Shown: positions 21,343 through 31,670 of the stretch, one piece after another
Layout of the letters: every line of letters starts with the position of its first letter
How positions within the stretch are numbered: position 1 is the first letter of the stretch
NCBI RefSeq assembly: GCF_034190915.1
Contig: NW_026947486.1
Location: 80,766,044-80,830,043, forward strand
DNA length: 64,000 nucleotides
Direction: 5' to 3'
Source: Cavia porcellus
Taxonomy: Eukaryota > Chordata > Mammalia > Rodentia > Caviidae
Notes under the pieces: generated by a model
Databases searched by the model: none
The model's input: only the letters and a program-made list of their open reading frames with translations
What the model was told of the DNA's origin: nothing
Program-made: the position numbers and the translations under genes

Positions 21343-22268
21343 CGGGGGAGAACTAGCAGTGTCTCCTGAGATCCACGCCATGTTGGAACTTAGGACTCTG
21401 GGAAGCCAAGCCAGCATCTCCCCTCCCTGGTAAGCGGCGGTAGTTTAGCCCACTTCAGCCCTTCCAGGGGGAGAACTAGCAGTGTCTCCTGAGATCCACG
21501 CCATGTTGGAACTTAGGACTCTGGGAAGCCAAGCCAGCATCTCCCCTCCCTGGTAAGCGGCGGTAGTTTAGCCCACTTCAGCCCTTCCAGGGGGAGAACT
21601 AGCAGTGTCTCCTGAGATCCACGCCATGTTGGAACTTAGGACTCTGGGAAGCCAAGCCAGCATCTCCCCTCCCTGGTAAGTGGAGGCAGGGTGGCAGACT
21701 GCAGCCCTTCCAGGGGGAGAACTAGCAATGTCCCCTGAGATCCACGTCATGTTGGAACTGAGGACGCTGTGAAAACAAATGACCATTCTGCCTCCCTGCC
21801 TAGCAATAGTGAACCTACTGCTACATGGCCTAGAGTCAAATATCCCACTTCCCCTGTCCTCCCCCCCCCCCCCGCCCATTAGCAAGTGGGAACCAGAAAT
21901 CTGAGCATCTCCTGGGAGGTTGACCATAGCAAATAAGGGGGACTTCCTTCTACAATTTCTTTGAAGGCAAATATTTTTATTACTGTTTTGTTCTTTTCTG
22001 ATTATTGGTACTGCTCTATTCAATATTCTGTTTTGATAAGTTCTATAGTGTTCTATATTTCATCTCATTTTGATATACGGGATTGAAAGAACAACTATTA
22101 TAAAGATAACAAAATATACTGTGATACCTATTACTGTTATCCCGGTAACATGCTGTGAAGTTCTGTACCAATTTCACTGTACAATCTTAGTTGGCTTTAT
22201 TCTGACTTGTTCTGTTGTATACTTTCAAAATAAAAATTTTAAAAGAAACATATTTCTTTTATGGAAAA
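21343..22268 (+). mobile_element. VNTR-headed composite retroposon with exact 16-bp TSD
   Basis: The direct repeat AAAATCAGCCATTCTG at 21327-21342 and 22269-22284 brackets the element exactly. It opens with four GC-rich 123-bp tandem units (21344 to about 21835), then a C-tract (21861-21875), then about 310 bases of AT-rich sequence with TACTGTTTTGTTCTTTTCTG, CCCGGTAACATGCTGTGAAG and the end TTTCAAAATAAAAATTTTAA. That AT-rich part has the style and terminal motif of the tails at 18762-19592, 48960-50269 and 63835-63950. It has no coding capacity, and the open frame across the repeats on the minus strand is an artefact. The target-site duplication and A-rich end imply L1-type target-primed mobilisation in trans. 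The layout is reminiscent of primate SVA, but no sequence similarity to SVA is claimed. Confidence 0.8.
21344..21835 (+). repeat. 123-bp tandem repeat, about 4 copies
   Basis: Units start with GGGGGAGAACTAGCAGTGTC at 21344, 21467, 21590 and 21713, so the period is exactly 123. Units 1 and 2 appear identical. Unit 3 differs mainly in its last third (GTGGAGGCAGGGTGGCAGAC). Unit 4 is clearly diverged. Each unit contains CACGCCATGTTGG (CACGTCATG in unit 4), a YY1-like core. The units could act as promoter monomers, as in murine L1, but that is inference. Confidence 0.97.
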
Positions 22269-22379
22269 AAAATCAGCCATTCTGTAGTGTCGGACTCCAA
22301 CTGAGGAGTAAGTCAAGGATACAGCCTGCGTTTAAGGGATGGATTAGCTGATGGGATGAATTTGCCTACTTACTGATTT

Positions 22380-22500
22380 GATAAAGTTTTCCAGAGCACT
22401 TTTTTTGTGCTGAGCACTATATGCGAAATTTGGGATACAGCAGTAAGCCAGTGCTGCTATGTACCTTACTATCTAGGTGAGTGTGGGGGACAGAAAGATA
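22380..22500 (+). mobile_element. L2/MIR-like fragment
   Basis: TTTTGTGCTGAGCACTATAT, GGGATACAGCAGTAAGCCAG follow the L2 3' end pattern. Confidence 0.5.
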
Positions 22501-22719
22501 AACAGGCCATTACAGCTCAGTGATAAAGAGAAGATGCTCTAGAACCTTTGGAGATGGGAACCTAATTCAGACTCAGATAATCAAGTAAGGTTTTACAGTT
22601 GTAATGATAGCTCAATTGATGTCTGAATGATAAGAGGAGACAGTTGGGTAAAACATACAGAAGAAAGTGTCATATTATTAGAGGGAAGTCTAGAAACAAA
22701 AACACTGTACCCAGGCCAG

Positions 22720-22900
22720 ACATAGTATGCTTATAGTGCCAGTGCTTTAGTGGGCTGAGGCAGAAAGTTCCCAAATTAGAGCCAAACCTGTGCAATTCAG
22801 TGACTTAGCAAGACCCTTTCTCAAAAAATAAAAAGGGCTGGGGGGATGTTGTTCAGTGTGAAAGCCCTCAATTTAATGTCCAGAATGGCCATAAATATAA
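22720..22900 (+). mobile_element. B1-dID dimeric SINE
   Basis: CCAGACATAGTATGCTTATA, GTGCTTTAGTGGGCTGAGGC, linker CTCAAAAAATAAAAAGG, ID arm TGTTGTTCAGTGTGAAAGCC. Confidence 0.85.
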
Positions 22901-22904
22901 TAAA

Positions 22905-23540
22905 AAACAAATAGTGACAGATTCCATTTGGCATGACTCTATTATCTTGACCTAGAGTCAAACTCTGAGGATGTGTATGTGGGGGGTCACGAGGGGTAGA
23001 TTCCCAAACTAAGACCCTTTTACTCTCCCTGCAAAGACACAGGACAGAGATTTTGAAGAGCTCTTGAAAGCAAGCCAGTGAGAACTACCTCATCTCAAGT
23101 GCAGATGGGATCTTGTCCGTTAAGATAAACACCCTTCACCTAAGTTTGCTTTCGAACAGTATGCACCACTCCATGTCTGTGAAGGATCCTTATGTGGTCA
23201 TCGTGGCGCTGGAAGAGTGTTGAGGTGTTTCTATGACCACACAAGTGACTGGTTCATGCCATGCTCCGTATTGAGGAACTTGGGGACTTCAGGGATGCGC
23301 TTTTGGCATGGCAACAGAGAGCCAAAGTGCTTCCAGAAGAAGACCTGAGGATTGCTGCAAGTAACTTGATGGCCCACCTACCTCCATGAGAGGTTCTGTG
23401 ACTTCTCATTCAGGGAAGGCCAGATTTCAAGTTTCTCAATATTCATGACACAATAGCTGCAAGCACCTTCTCTCCAGATTTCCAAAATAAATGTGCTAGC
23501 CCTCAAAAGCAATCGAGACAAAAGTACCAGTTCTCTAAGC
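22905..23540. other. Intergenic sequence of unknown nature
   Basis: Moderate GC content and no transposon signature. Short open stretches near 23200-23380 show no recognisable protein family. Confidence 0.35.
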
Positions 23541-24300
23541 TCTTGTCAGAAATTATAATTTTAAAAAACTGCCATGGAGTTCTGATCACAAATCTAGCCA
23601 AAACAGCTCACATTTTAGGAAAGTTTACTTAAGGCACAGCATTTGTATTTTTTTCCCCATTGTAGGTCAATGTAATAAAAGGCCGATCTGTAGAGACTGC
23701 ATAAATTGATAATGAAATGTGGCTTGTTATCTATGCAACAGCATGTATTGTGCGAGCAGTAATACAAAAGCATGCCCTGAAAGCCCAATCAAATGTATTG
23801 ACTCAAAACTGCATATTTATAGGCCTAGTAGATCAATATTGATTGACCCAATAATAAAAATAGGACATTGGTATTTTTAACAAAATGAACTGGGGAGCAG
23901 GAGCTATTCTGTCTATGTCTGTTTCATGCTTATTCCAGAGATAAAATCAATTTTGACACCTTTAAGGAAAATTACGCATTTTCCACTGCATCAGGAAGAC
24001 GCCTACCTTGTCTAGAGCTTGCCCACCCACCCAAAGAGCTTGGGATTACATTCATCTGTAAATCCTAAGGATGATGTACATCTTGGTAGATCCAATACAC
24101 AGAGTGGAAGGCTAACACACACTGATATAGTGTTTTATCATTTAGTCCCAGGCAGGCTATAAACAAAATGTGTGTACTCCTAAGGCAATGAGAAAAATGT
24201 CTTTAAATTTGTATTTTGCTTGGTTATGGAGATAAAGAATTGTTTGTACTCATCAGAACCTATGGATGAGGTGAATTGCACTGATATGTGAGTTATATTG
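23540..24300. other. Repeat-free AT-rich block, candidate enhancer
   Basis: About 760 bases without any transposon in a repeat-dense region. At about 23832 there is a 12-bp palindrome ATCAATATTGAT followed by TGAC, which includes the ATTGATT core bound by ONECUT/CUX-type factors. AATTGATAATGAAATG and CTTGTTATCTATGC (GATA-like) lie nearby. This is suggestive of a conserved regulatory element, but the sequence alone does not show function. Confidence 0.3.
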
Positions 24301-24332
24301 CAATAAAGCAGTTATATTACAAGAAAAAAACC

Positions 24333-24525
24333 AGTTTGGTGTTGTGGCGATGACCTGTAATCCCTGAATTCCAAGACACTGAGGCAAGAGAATCACACAT
24401 TCAAGCCCAGCCTGGGCAACTTCTTGACTTACTGAGATTATGTCTCAAATTAAAAATAAAACAGGCCGGGGGGGGGGTGTAGCTCAATATAGAGGTCCGA
24501 GGTTCAATTCCCACTAGTAGAAAAA
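24333..24525 (+). mobile_element. B1-dID dimeric SINE
   Basis: GTTGTGGCGATGACCTGTAA, CAAGCCCAGCCTGGGCAACT, linker AAAATAAAACAGGCC, G-run, ID arm TGTAGCTCAATATAGAGGTC and GAGGTTCAATTCCCACTAG. Confidence 0.87.
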
Positions 24526-24529
24526 AGAA

Positions 24530-25525
24530 GAGAGATGACAATGGATGAAGGGAAGGAAGGGGAGAGGAGGAAAGATGAAATGAGACAAGATCTATAAACT
24601 GTAGCTGGGCTCTCTGTACCCTATCAAGGCTGTTATGTGAAAGGCAGGACAATCAGCCATGCCCGGCTTCTGCCAAACCGGCCTGAGCCTAGAGCTTGGC
24701 TCTGACTCTGCTGCTACTGTGCTAGTCCTTTTGATCTGCAGGTTCCTGGATCTGCATGTCTAGCCTATGGTAAAAGACTTTCCTCTGGTCCTGGACTCTT
24801 AGGACCCTATGAGTAAACCCTTTTCCCCCTGTGTCTAGAGAAGGGAATCCTCATGCAGTTGTGTCTTGTTTTCACTAAATATAATGCAGCATTCTTCAAA
24901 AATCTATGAATGCATTGAACTCAAGACAGCTCGACAATAGAAAATGAGAGGTTTCTAGTCACCATCTGTCCAATCCACATGTCCAGTTGGAGTCCGCCTT
25001 TCTTTGAGCAAATCAACAGAGCTTTGGCTTGTCCCCTGCAGTTTTGAATTCAATATGTTCAGATGTATTGTCACATCTATAATGCAGTGTTGTCGATCAC
25101 GGGTCTAACAAAATGTTTTTGGGGCTCTTTTATTTCAAAAAAAGTCCTTGATTGACAATGACAAATTTAGTGTATCTCTATACCTGGTGTCAGTGTCTTC
25201 CAAATAGCCATAAACTGGTCATGGTTGAGGCAGAGTGCAGAGAAAATGCATAATCATTACTGCTTTCTCAAGACATCATGTGGTAAATCGGACCTGCGAA
25301 GTTCATGGTGTGAGGCATGAGATGGTGACAGCTGCACTCGCCAAATTTCTCTTGGCTTGAATACACTGTTTAAAGCTTGTTTGCTTTTCCAATGCCCACC
25401 CTCCACATACAGTAAGTGAACTTTCCATGTTTAGAACTTTTCATGAAGTCCTTACATTGAGCTGATTGGAAACAACTAACTCACATGGGTTGCATCACAA
25501 GGCAGGGACTCAAACCAGACTCCTC
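24530..25525. other. Intergenic sequence without recognised features
   Basis: AT-rich unique-looking DNA with no gene or named repeat. Confidence 0.4.
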
Positions 25526-25529
25526 ATAT

Positions 25530-25726
25530 TTAAAGCTTCATATCTCTTGCTCTTTATGTGATATTAGGCAAACTACTCATTGTCTTTGTGCCTCTGTTCC
25601 TTTCCCTGTAGAATTCAGATAACAATAGTAAGAGTATCTATGTTATAGAGTTCTCAAAAGAATTAAATGTGTCAAAATTGGTATACTGCTTAGAACAGTA
25701 CTAGCTCATAGTAAGAGCTATGTTAA
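25530..25726 (-). mobile_element. MIR SINE, antisense
   Basis: GATATTAGGCAAACTACTCA, TTGTGCCTCTGTTCCTTTCC, AATAGTAAGAGTATCTATGT and GCTTAGAACAGTACTAGCTC follow an antisense MIR. Confidence 0.8.
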
Positions 25727-25740
25727 TTGTTAAGTAACAG

Positions 25741-25817
25741 GGTTGGGGGTTTAGCTCAGCTGCACAAGTGCCTGCCTGGCAAGCTTGAGGTTGTGAGTTC
25801 GACCCCTGGTACCAAAA

Positions 25818-25856
<39 letters not shown>

Positions 25857-25860
25857 AAGA
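25741..25860 (+). mobile_element. ID-type tRNA SINE
   Basis: GGGTTGGGGGTTTAGCTCAG, CTGCCTGGCAAGCTTGAGG, GTTCGACCCCTGGTACC, then a long A/AAAAG tail. Flanked by TTGTTAAGTAAC and TTATTAAGTAAC. Confidence 0.93.
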
Positions 25861-25916
25861 GGAAGGGTTCATTATTAAGTAACCTAGCTTAGTGAGTTAT
25901 TAGGCATCAAAGCTTT

Positions 25917-26251
25917 GTGTTTCTCCTAAATTCATATGTTGAAAGCTAATCTTCATTGTGATGGTATTTGGAGGTGAGACATTTGGGAGGAAATTACGTC
26001 ACAAGAGTAATATAATATCCTCATGAGTGGGATGAGTGTCCTTAAAACACAAAATCAGAGAGCTGCCTTGCTGTATTTTCTGCTGAAGGAGGATAAAAGA
26101 CACCCGCAGTCTGTAATCTGGGAAAGGGTGCTTACCAGAGCTTGAAAATTTTGGCACCCTAGTTTTGGATGCCCAGCCTCCAGAATTAAATTTCTGGTGT
26201 TTCTAACTCACCCTGCCTGTGATATTTTGTTATAGCAACTTGAACTAAGAC
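25917..26251 (+). mobile_element. MaLR/MLT-like LTR
   Basis: AATTCATATGTTGAAAGCTA, GTGATGGTATTTGGAGGTGA, GCCCAGCCTCCAGAATTAAA and end TGAACTAAGACA are diagnostic of this LTR group, here in sense orientation. Confidence 0.75.
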
Positions 26252-26254
26252 AGT

Positions 26255-27605
26255 AATTTTTCCTAAAAATCTTAGGCAGACATAAGTAGTCCTTTCCATT
26301 TTCCCAAGTCGTGTTTGGCTTCATGTTGGACATTCTGGGTTAAGCACATTACCCTTCCACTCTTCCTAGGCACTGTAATTTCCACTCTTCAGTCAAATTA
26401 TAACGTTGGAAACCTGAATATAAAGCCACCTGTGCAAAACCACCTTTTCTGAGTTTTACTTTTAGTGCTAGGCTTTTAACATTTTTCAAAGGTCACTACA
26501 ATAATCATCTGAAAGAGCAGTTACTTTATTTTATAAAAAAGCTTAAAGAATCATGTGAAATGCATTTATTCACTGCCTGTAAAACTTATTACCAAGAACA
26601 GTGCCCAATATAGTACATGTTTGCACTTCCATCTCAAGGGCCCTCTCTGAGCTCCAGCCTCCTATATCCAGCTGCCAGTCTGACATCTGCACTTGAATAT
26701 TTCAAAAGAAACAACAAATACAAGATCTCCTCTCCATCCTGACACCAACCTGATTTTCACACTCGGCCCCACTTCGCAGAGAACAGTGCTGTCATAGGAG
26801 TCACACAGGTGCAAATCATAGGAGTCAGCCTTGAACTCTCCTTGCCTCTCAACCTGTATTATCAATCCACTGTCAAAACTAGTTGATTTTGAATCTCTCT
26901 CAAATATCCAAAACCTACATGTGTTTGATAGAACTATGGCGAGTGTATGCAAACTATTCTTCTGCGTTTTCATATAAGCAGTATCACATACTCATTGATG
27001 TGTGGAACCCAGACACTTGTCTGTCTGTTCAGTAAAACCTGACACTCCCTGTCTTTGCTCAGCCCTGTGACAGGTGCTGGAGAAATAGGCATCATCCAGA
27101 TCGGTTCCTTCTTTCAGGGAGCTCCCAGGCTGGTGAGGGAAAAAGCCAAATTTCTCATTCTTTTTTTAAGGGAGAGGTGCTGTGCAGTAAACCCTGGTCA
27201 GTAAGTCCTGAGAGCACAGAAATGCAACAAGTTACTCAGCATGGGTTGAAAAAGACTTCCTAGGCTTTGAAGGATGAGTGAGAGTTAGCCGGAGAAGAAG
27301 TTGAGATTAGAGGTAAACTAGGAAAAGGGAAAGGTATGTAAAAAGGCTAGAGGGAAGAAAACCAACAGTGTGCTCAAAGAACTCTAAGATATTCAGTGTG
27401 GCTGGAAGCCAGAGTTTGAGGAGACTAGAGATTTCCAGGAGTCAGATCACTGCCTTGAGTGCCATATCAAAGAGCCTTCTTGAACCTGTGATAGATGAGA
27501 ATCCAGCATACCCAAACACAGAAGGAACACAGTCAGATATGAATGTTAAAACATCTCTGTGTGTGCCTAACAATAAACCCCTCAAAGGGATGGGCTGAAC
27601 AAAGA
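26255..27605. other. Intergenic DNA with two L2 traces
   Basis: L2-like 3' motifs lie at about 26560-26620 (ATTTATTCACTGCCTGTAAA) and 27045-27135 (TTGCTCAGCCCTGTGACAGG). Nothing else is recognised. The open frame at 26662-26973 shows no domain. Confidence 0.4.
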
Positions 27606-27937
27606 AATGATTTTACAAAGGAAATAAAAGGCCTCCACAAGACCATAGACTAACTAAACCTAACAGACACGTATTAACACTCCACTGAGCAGCAGAGGCA
27701 GGCACATTTGTCTCAAGTGCCCATGGAACATTCCACATAATAGAAAATAAAGTAAGTCTCAACAAACATAAAAGGATTGGAATCATGCAAAGTGTGTATC
27801 CAACCAAAATGGAGTGAAATTAGAAATGAGTAAGAGAACCTTTTGAGAAATTCACAAATATATAGAAACAGGAAAACATATTCTTACTGATACAATGGTC
27901 CAAAGAAAGAAACCACAACATAAGTTAGAACAAGTCT

Positions 27938-28079
27938 TTTTGAGACAGGTCTCGCTATGCAATTCAGACTGGCCTTGCGCTCACTGTGTAGCCAGGCTGG
28001 TCTCAAACTCGCAACAATCCTCCCACCTCAGCTTCCCGAGTGCTGGGATTACAGGCGTGAGCCACTATGCCCGGCTCTA
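27938..28079 (-). mobile_element. B1-type SINE, antisense
   Basis: TTTTTGAGACAGGTCTCGCT, two AGACTGGCC/AGGCTGGTC modules, GAGTGCTGGGATTACAGGCG. Bounded by AGAACAAGTCTT on both sides, a clean target-site duplication in the L1. Confidence 0.93.
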
Positions 28080-28377
28080 GAACAAGTCTTATGATGAATG
28101 AAAATGATGACATATTAGTCCAACATTTAGGAATGAAAATAAGCCAGTGTCTAGAGGGAAGCATGTAGCCATAAATACTTATATTTAAACCAGAAGAAAA
28201 GAAAGACCTCAAGTCAAGAGCCTAAATATTCAACTTAAGAAATTGGAAAAAGAAGAGCAAACTGAACCCAAATGATTCAAGAGAAAATTAACAAAGATCA
28301 TAGTACAAATTAAGGAGAGAGAGAGAGAGCAGGAAACCATGGAGAAAATCAATGAAAACTAACACCTGATTCTTAAC

Positions 28378-28478
28378 TGAGAATGGTGGTACACACCAGT
28401 AATCCCAGCTCTTGAGAGGCCAAGGCAGGAGGACCACAGTGAGTTCCAGGCCACCTGTCTCCAAAGAAATAAAAAATG
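28378..28478 (+). mobile_element. B1-type SINE (short)
   Basis: GAATGGTGGTACACACCAGT, CCCAGCTCTTGAGAGGCCAA, ACCTGTCTCCAAAG. Confidence 0.82.
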
Positions 28479-28603
28479 ATTCTTTAAAAAATCAACAAAA
28501 TTAACTTTTAGCTAGACTAAGAAAAAGCACTCAAATTACTAAAATAATGAATAAAAAAGAGAATATTGCTAACTTCACAGAAATAAAAAGATCATTAAAA
28601 ATA

Positions 28604-28806
28604 CTAGCAGGGTATGTTGCCAAATGCCTGTCTTCTCAGCACCTTGGGAAGCTGAGGTAAGCGGATTGAAAGTTTGAGCCCACAGCCTGAGCAATTTAGC
28701 AAGTTAGAATTCTTGACTTTAAATTAAAAAAATTAAAATTAAAAAAAAAAAAAGGTTGAGGTTGTATCTAGGTGTGAGGGCCCTAGATTTAATCCTTAGT
28801 GCCACA
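28604..28806 (+). mobile_element. B1-dID dimeric SINE (diverged)
   Basis: GCAGGGTATGTTGCCAAATG, CACCTTGGGAAGCTGAGGTA, A-rich linker, ID arm GGTTGTATCTAGGTGTGAGG and TTTAATCCTTAGTGCCAC. Confidence 0.8.
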
Positions 28807-29019
28807 AAAATAAAAAATAGAAGTAAAAAAGCAAATAAAACAACTGTATTATGAATAACCATATGTTAATAACTAATAAAATGGAAAATTACAATTAAGA
28901 TGCAAATTATAGGCTTACTCAAAAAGAAATAGGAAATTAAAGATATAATATCAAGATTTTCAATCAGTCATTACCAAAAACATTTATTCTTTCAAAAACT
29001 ATTCTGTGGCTTTTGGCAT

Positions 29020-29107
29020 ATGAACCTTGCACTTCTGGAATCGGGGATGGAACTCACAATAAGTGCAAGGCAGGTACTTATGCTGCTGAGCTGAGTCTCC
29101 AGCCCTG
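29020..29107 (-). mobile_element. ID-type tRNA SINE, antisense
   Basis: ATCGGGGATGGAACTCACAA, GCAAGGCAGGTACTTATGCT, GCTGAGTCTCCAGCCC. Confidence 0.85.
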
Positions 29108-29355
29108 CACTTCTTCTGCTAAATGTAATTGAACTATTATTAAGACATAATGCTATTAAATAGACAATAATACCCAAACCAATCTTCAGATTCAATGCAA
29201 TCTTTATCAAAGTCAATCTTTCTTTTCTCCAGAATTTGATGAGTAAAAATTTTAAAGACCAAGAATAGTCTTGAAAAACAAAAACAAAATTGGAGGACAG
29301 TCTCTTTCTCTATTTGAAAACTCATTACAAAGCTACACTAATCAAGACAATGTGG

Positions 29356-29510
29356 AGCCGGGCATGGTGGCTCACACCTGTAATCCCGGCACTCAGGAGG
29401 CTGAGGCAAGAGGATCCTTGCGAGTTTGAGACCAGCCTAGGCTACAAAGTGAGCTCAAGGCCAGCCTGAACTGCACAGCAAGACCCTGTCTCAAAAAGAC
29501 AAAAAAAAAT
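29356..29510 (+). mobile_element. B1-type SINE, near full length with internal duplication
   Basis: GCCGGGCATGGTGGCTCACA, GGAGGCTGAGGCAAGAGGAT, duplicated modules ACCAGCCTAGGCTACAAAGT and GCCAGCCTGAACTGCACAGC, then CCTGTCTCAAAAAGACAAAA. One of the best preserved B1 copies here. AATGTGG flanks both ends. Confidence 0.95.
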
Positions 29511-29605
29511 GTGGTTCTAGTATAAGAATAGACATGTAGAACAATGGAATTGATTTAAGAGTCCAGAAAAAAATCCTTGGTTTATAGTCAATTGATTTTC
29601 TTTTT

Positions 29606-29618
29606 TGTTCTCTCTCTG

Positions 29619-29649
<31 letters not shown>

Positions 29650-29744
29650 GTCTATCTCTGTCTGTCTTTCTGTCTCTCTGTCTGTCTGTCTCTGTCTCTC
29701 TGTCTCTGTCTGTCTGTCTCTGTCTCTCTGTCTGTCTGTCTCTG

Positions 29745-29776
<32 letters not shown>

Positions 29777-29780
29777 AGTT
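29606..29780 (+). repeat. (TC)n/(TCTG)n pyrimidine array
   Basis: About 175 bases of TCTC, TGTC and TGTCTG units next to the antisense B1. The poly-Ser/Leu frames are artefacts. Confidence 0.97.
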
Positions 29781-30335
29781 AAGGTCTCACTATGTAATGC
29801 AGGCTGGCCTTGAACTCACTTACATAGCCCAGGCTGGCCTCAAACTCACAGCAATTGTTATCATTTGTGTCTAGATGTCCCCCACCCCCACAAAGCATCA
29901 TGCAGTCATAGAGATTTTTCAGAGGTGACTAAATCTAGAGTGTGTGATTGATTCATAATGCAATGCTGAGATTAAGAGTGCTGGAATTAAGGCTGGGTGA
30001 TTTTTGAATAGGTTTACCGATCTAATTGGCATTGCCCTAATTCTGGTAGACTGGATACAATATAAGGGATAGAGAGAGACTTATCTTACTCTTATTGCTT
30101 TTGTTGTCTTCCACAGCCTGAACTGTTGCCCGTCTGCCATATGCTATCCTGCCTTGAAACCAACCAATTATGGACTGAAACCTCTACAAACTGTGAGATA
30201 AATAAACCTTTCCCTTTTAACCTTGGCTGTCCCATAGATTTTGTCTTAACAATGAGAAAAGTAACTAAAACTGCAAACTTACTGCCCTAGCTTCCCAAGA
30301 GCTGGGATTACAGGAATGTGCCACCATGCCTGGCA
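29781..30335 (-). mobile_element. B1-type SINE, antisense, split by an LTR
   Basis: AAGGTCTCACTATGTAATGC...CAAACTCACAGCAAT stops at 29855. The other half, CTGCCCTAGCTTCCCAAGAG...CCACCATGCCTGGCA, resumes after 30277. Confidence 0.88.
29856..30272 (+). mobile_element. MaLR-like LTR inserted in a B1
   Basis: TGTTATCATTTGTGTCTAGA start, TATAAGGGATAGAGAGAG, AATAAACCTTTCCC and end AAAGTAACTAAAACT. GCAAT (29851-29855) and GCAAA (30273-30277) flank it, a 5-bp duplication with one change. Confidence 0.82.
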
Positions 30336-30352
30336 TAGTCAATTGATTTGCA

Positions 30353-30605
30353 ATGACAATGTTGGTCATTCAGGTTGCTATTAAAAAATACCATACACTA
30401 AGTAGCTTATACACAACAGAAATTATTTTTCATAGTTCTAGAAGCTGGGAAGTCTATAGCCAAAAGTGTTGGCAGTCATTTTATGGCAGGGGTCCACTTT
30501 TGGGTTCACAGATGACACTTTGTTATTATGTGTTCGCATAGTGTAAGGGGCCACCTAGATCTTTTGGGTCCTCCTAATATCCTTATCCTGTGAGTTTAGG
30601 ATATT
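30353..30605 (-). mobile_element. MLT/MaLR-like LTR fragment, antisense
   Basis: TTGCTATTAAAAAATACCAT, TAGTTCTAGAAGCTGGGAAG, CTCCTAATATCCTTATCCTG resemble antisense MLT1-type LTRs. Diverged. Confidence 0.5.
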
Positions 30606-31140
30606 ACTTTATGGATTGGTGCGGGTGACAGGTAGATATAAATGTTCATATAATAGCAAGTGTCAAGATAATTCAATGGTAGAAAAATAGTCTTTCTAGC
30701 AAATAATGCTGAGACAAGCAGATATCCCCATGCAAAAAAAAAGTTGGACCCCTGCCACAGCATATATAAAAAATTAAGCATATCAAACAAATGTGAAAAC
30801 TAAAATCATAAAAACATAGAAGAAAATTAGTAAATATTTATGACCTTGTATTAGGCAATAGCTTCTTAGATATGACACCAAAAGCACAAGCAGAAAAGAG
30901 ATAAATTAGACTTTGTCAAAATTTAAAAATTTTGTGCTTTACAAGATACCAACAAGAAAGTGAAGCTAGCTCACAGAATGGGGGAAGGATTTGCAAATCA
31001 TATATCTGACAAGAGACTTGTGACTAAAATATAAGCAAAATTATTACAAATCAATTTTAAAAATTAGTAAAAGATCTGAAAAGACACATCTCCAAGGGAA
31101 ATAGGCAGGTGGCCAAGAAACTTATTATAAAATGTTTAAT

Positions 31141-31670
31141 ATCTATTTTTTATATACATACGCATATACGTATGGTTTTTCTTGCAGTTTGTCACACTAA
31201 CGGAATGATACGGTTTACACATGTGTGTTTAATTAGTATGTTCTGAAGGTGCATCCATTTATGGCATGTAAATTATATATCAAGAAAAGATTTTTTTTAA
31301 ATCTCTGTGGTGGAAGATGAAGGAAAGAAACTGGAGGAGGCAAAACCAGAAGCCACAGAAGTGACTGGCGTATGGTGCAGCAGCAGGAGCGCCTAAGACG
31401 GATCAGGATTTGTGGAATAGATTTGAGAGAGGTGCAGAACAGAGACAGGCCAAGACTCGGTGACAGTCTTTGGCTTCACTCCTGGCTCCATAGTTCCTGT
31501 CCTGATACCACTAGAGACTGTATCTGTGTGCTGGTGTCCATCTGCAAGACCACCACCCTGGTCCAAGGCCCCACCTCCACTCTTCTAACCACTGGCCTTC
31601 TTGAGTGCTTTTGCTGTATTCACTCAAGTTACTTCTCAATTTGTTTACACCAGAGCCATGGAGATCTTTT
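31141..31670. other. Intergenic sequence without recognised features
   Basis: Contains a short near-palindrome ATACGCATATACGTAT at about 31159. The open frame at 31372-31686 has no family similarity that I can see. Confidence 0.4.

Larger units (their letters stand above)
27610..31140 (+). mobile_element. Old 5'-truncated L1, ORF2 to 3' region, heavily interrupted
   Basis: Collinear L1 ORF2 pieces: CATGGAACATTCCACATAAT (27721), the region around 28085-28310, GCTAGACTAAGAAAAAGCAC (28511), CCAATCTTCAGATTCAATGC (29179), CATTACAAAGCTACACTAAT (29323), CCTTGGTTTATAGTCAATTG (29575), then TTCTTAGATATGACACCAAA (30862) and GACACATCTCCAAGGGAAAT (31083). All frames are broken. Seven SINEs, one LTR, an LTR-like fragment and a pyrimidine repeat sit inside it. 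Confidence 0.82.

Noticed and set aside
21568..22023. 151-codon minus-strand frame with internal protein repeats
   Set aside because: The protein repeat simply mirrors the 123-bp DNA tandem repeat of the composite retroposon. It has no constraint or domain.
23160..23400. Possible processed pseudogene
   Set aside because: Short open stretches in several frames looked protein-like, but no family could be named and there is no poly(A) tail or TSD.
29577..29874. Leu/Ser-rich frames that look like membrane segments
   Set aside because: They translate the TC/TCTG array.
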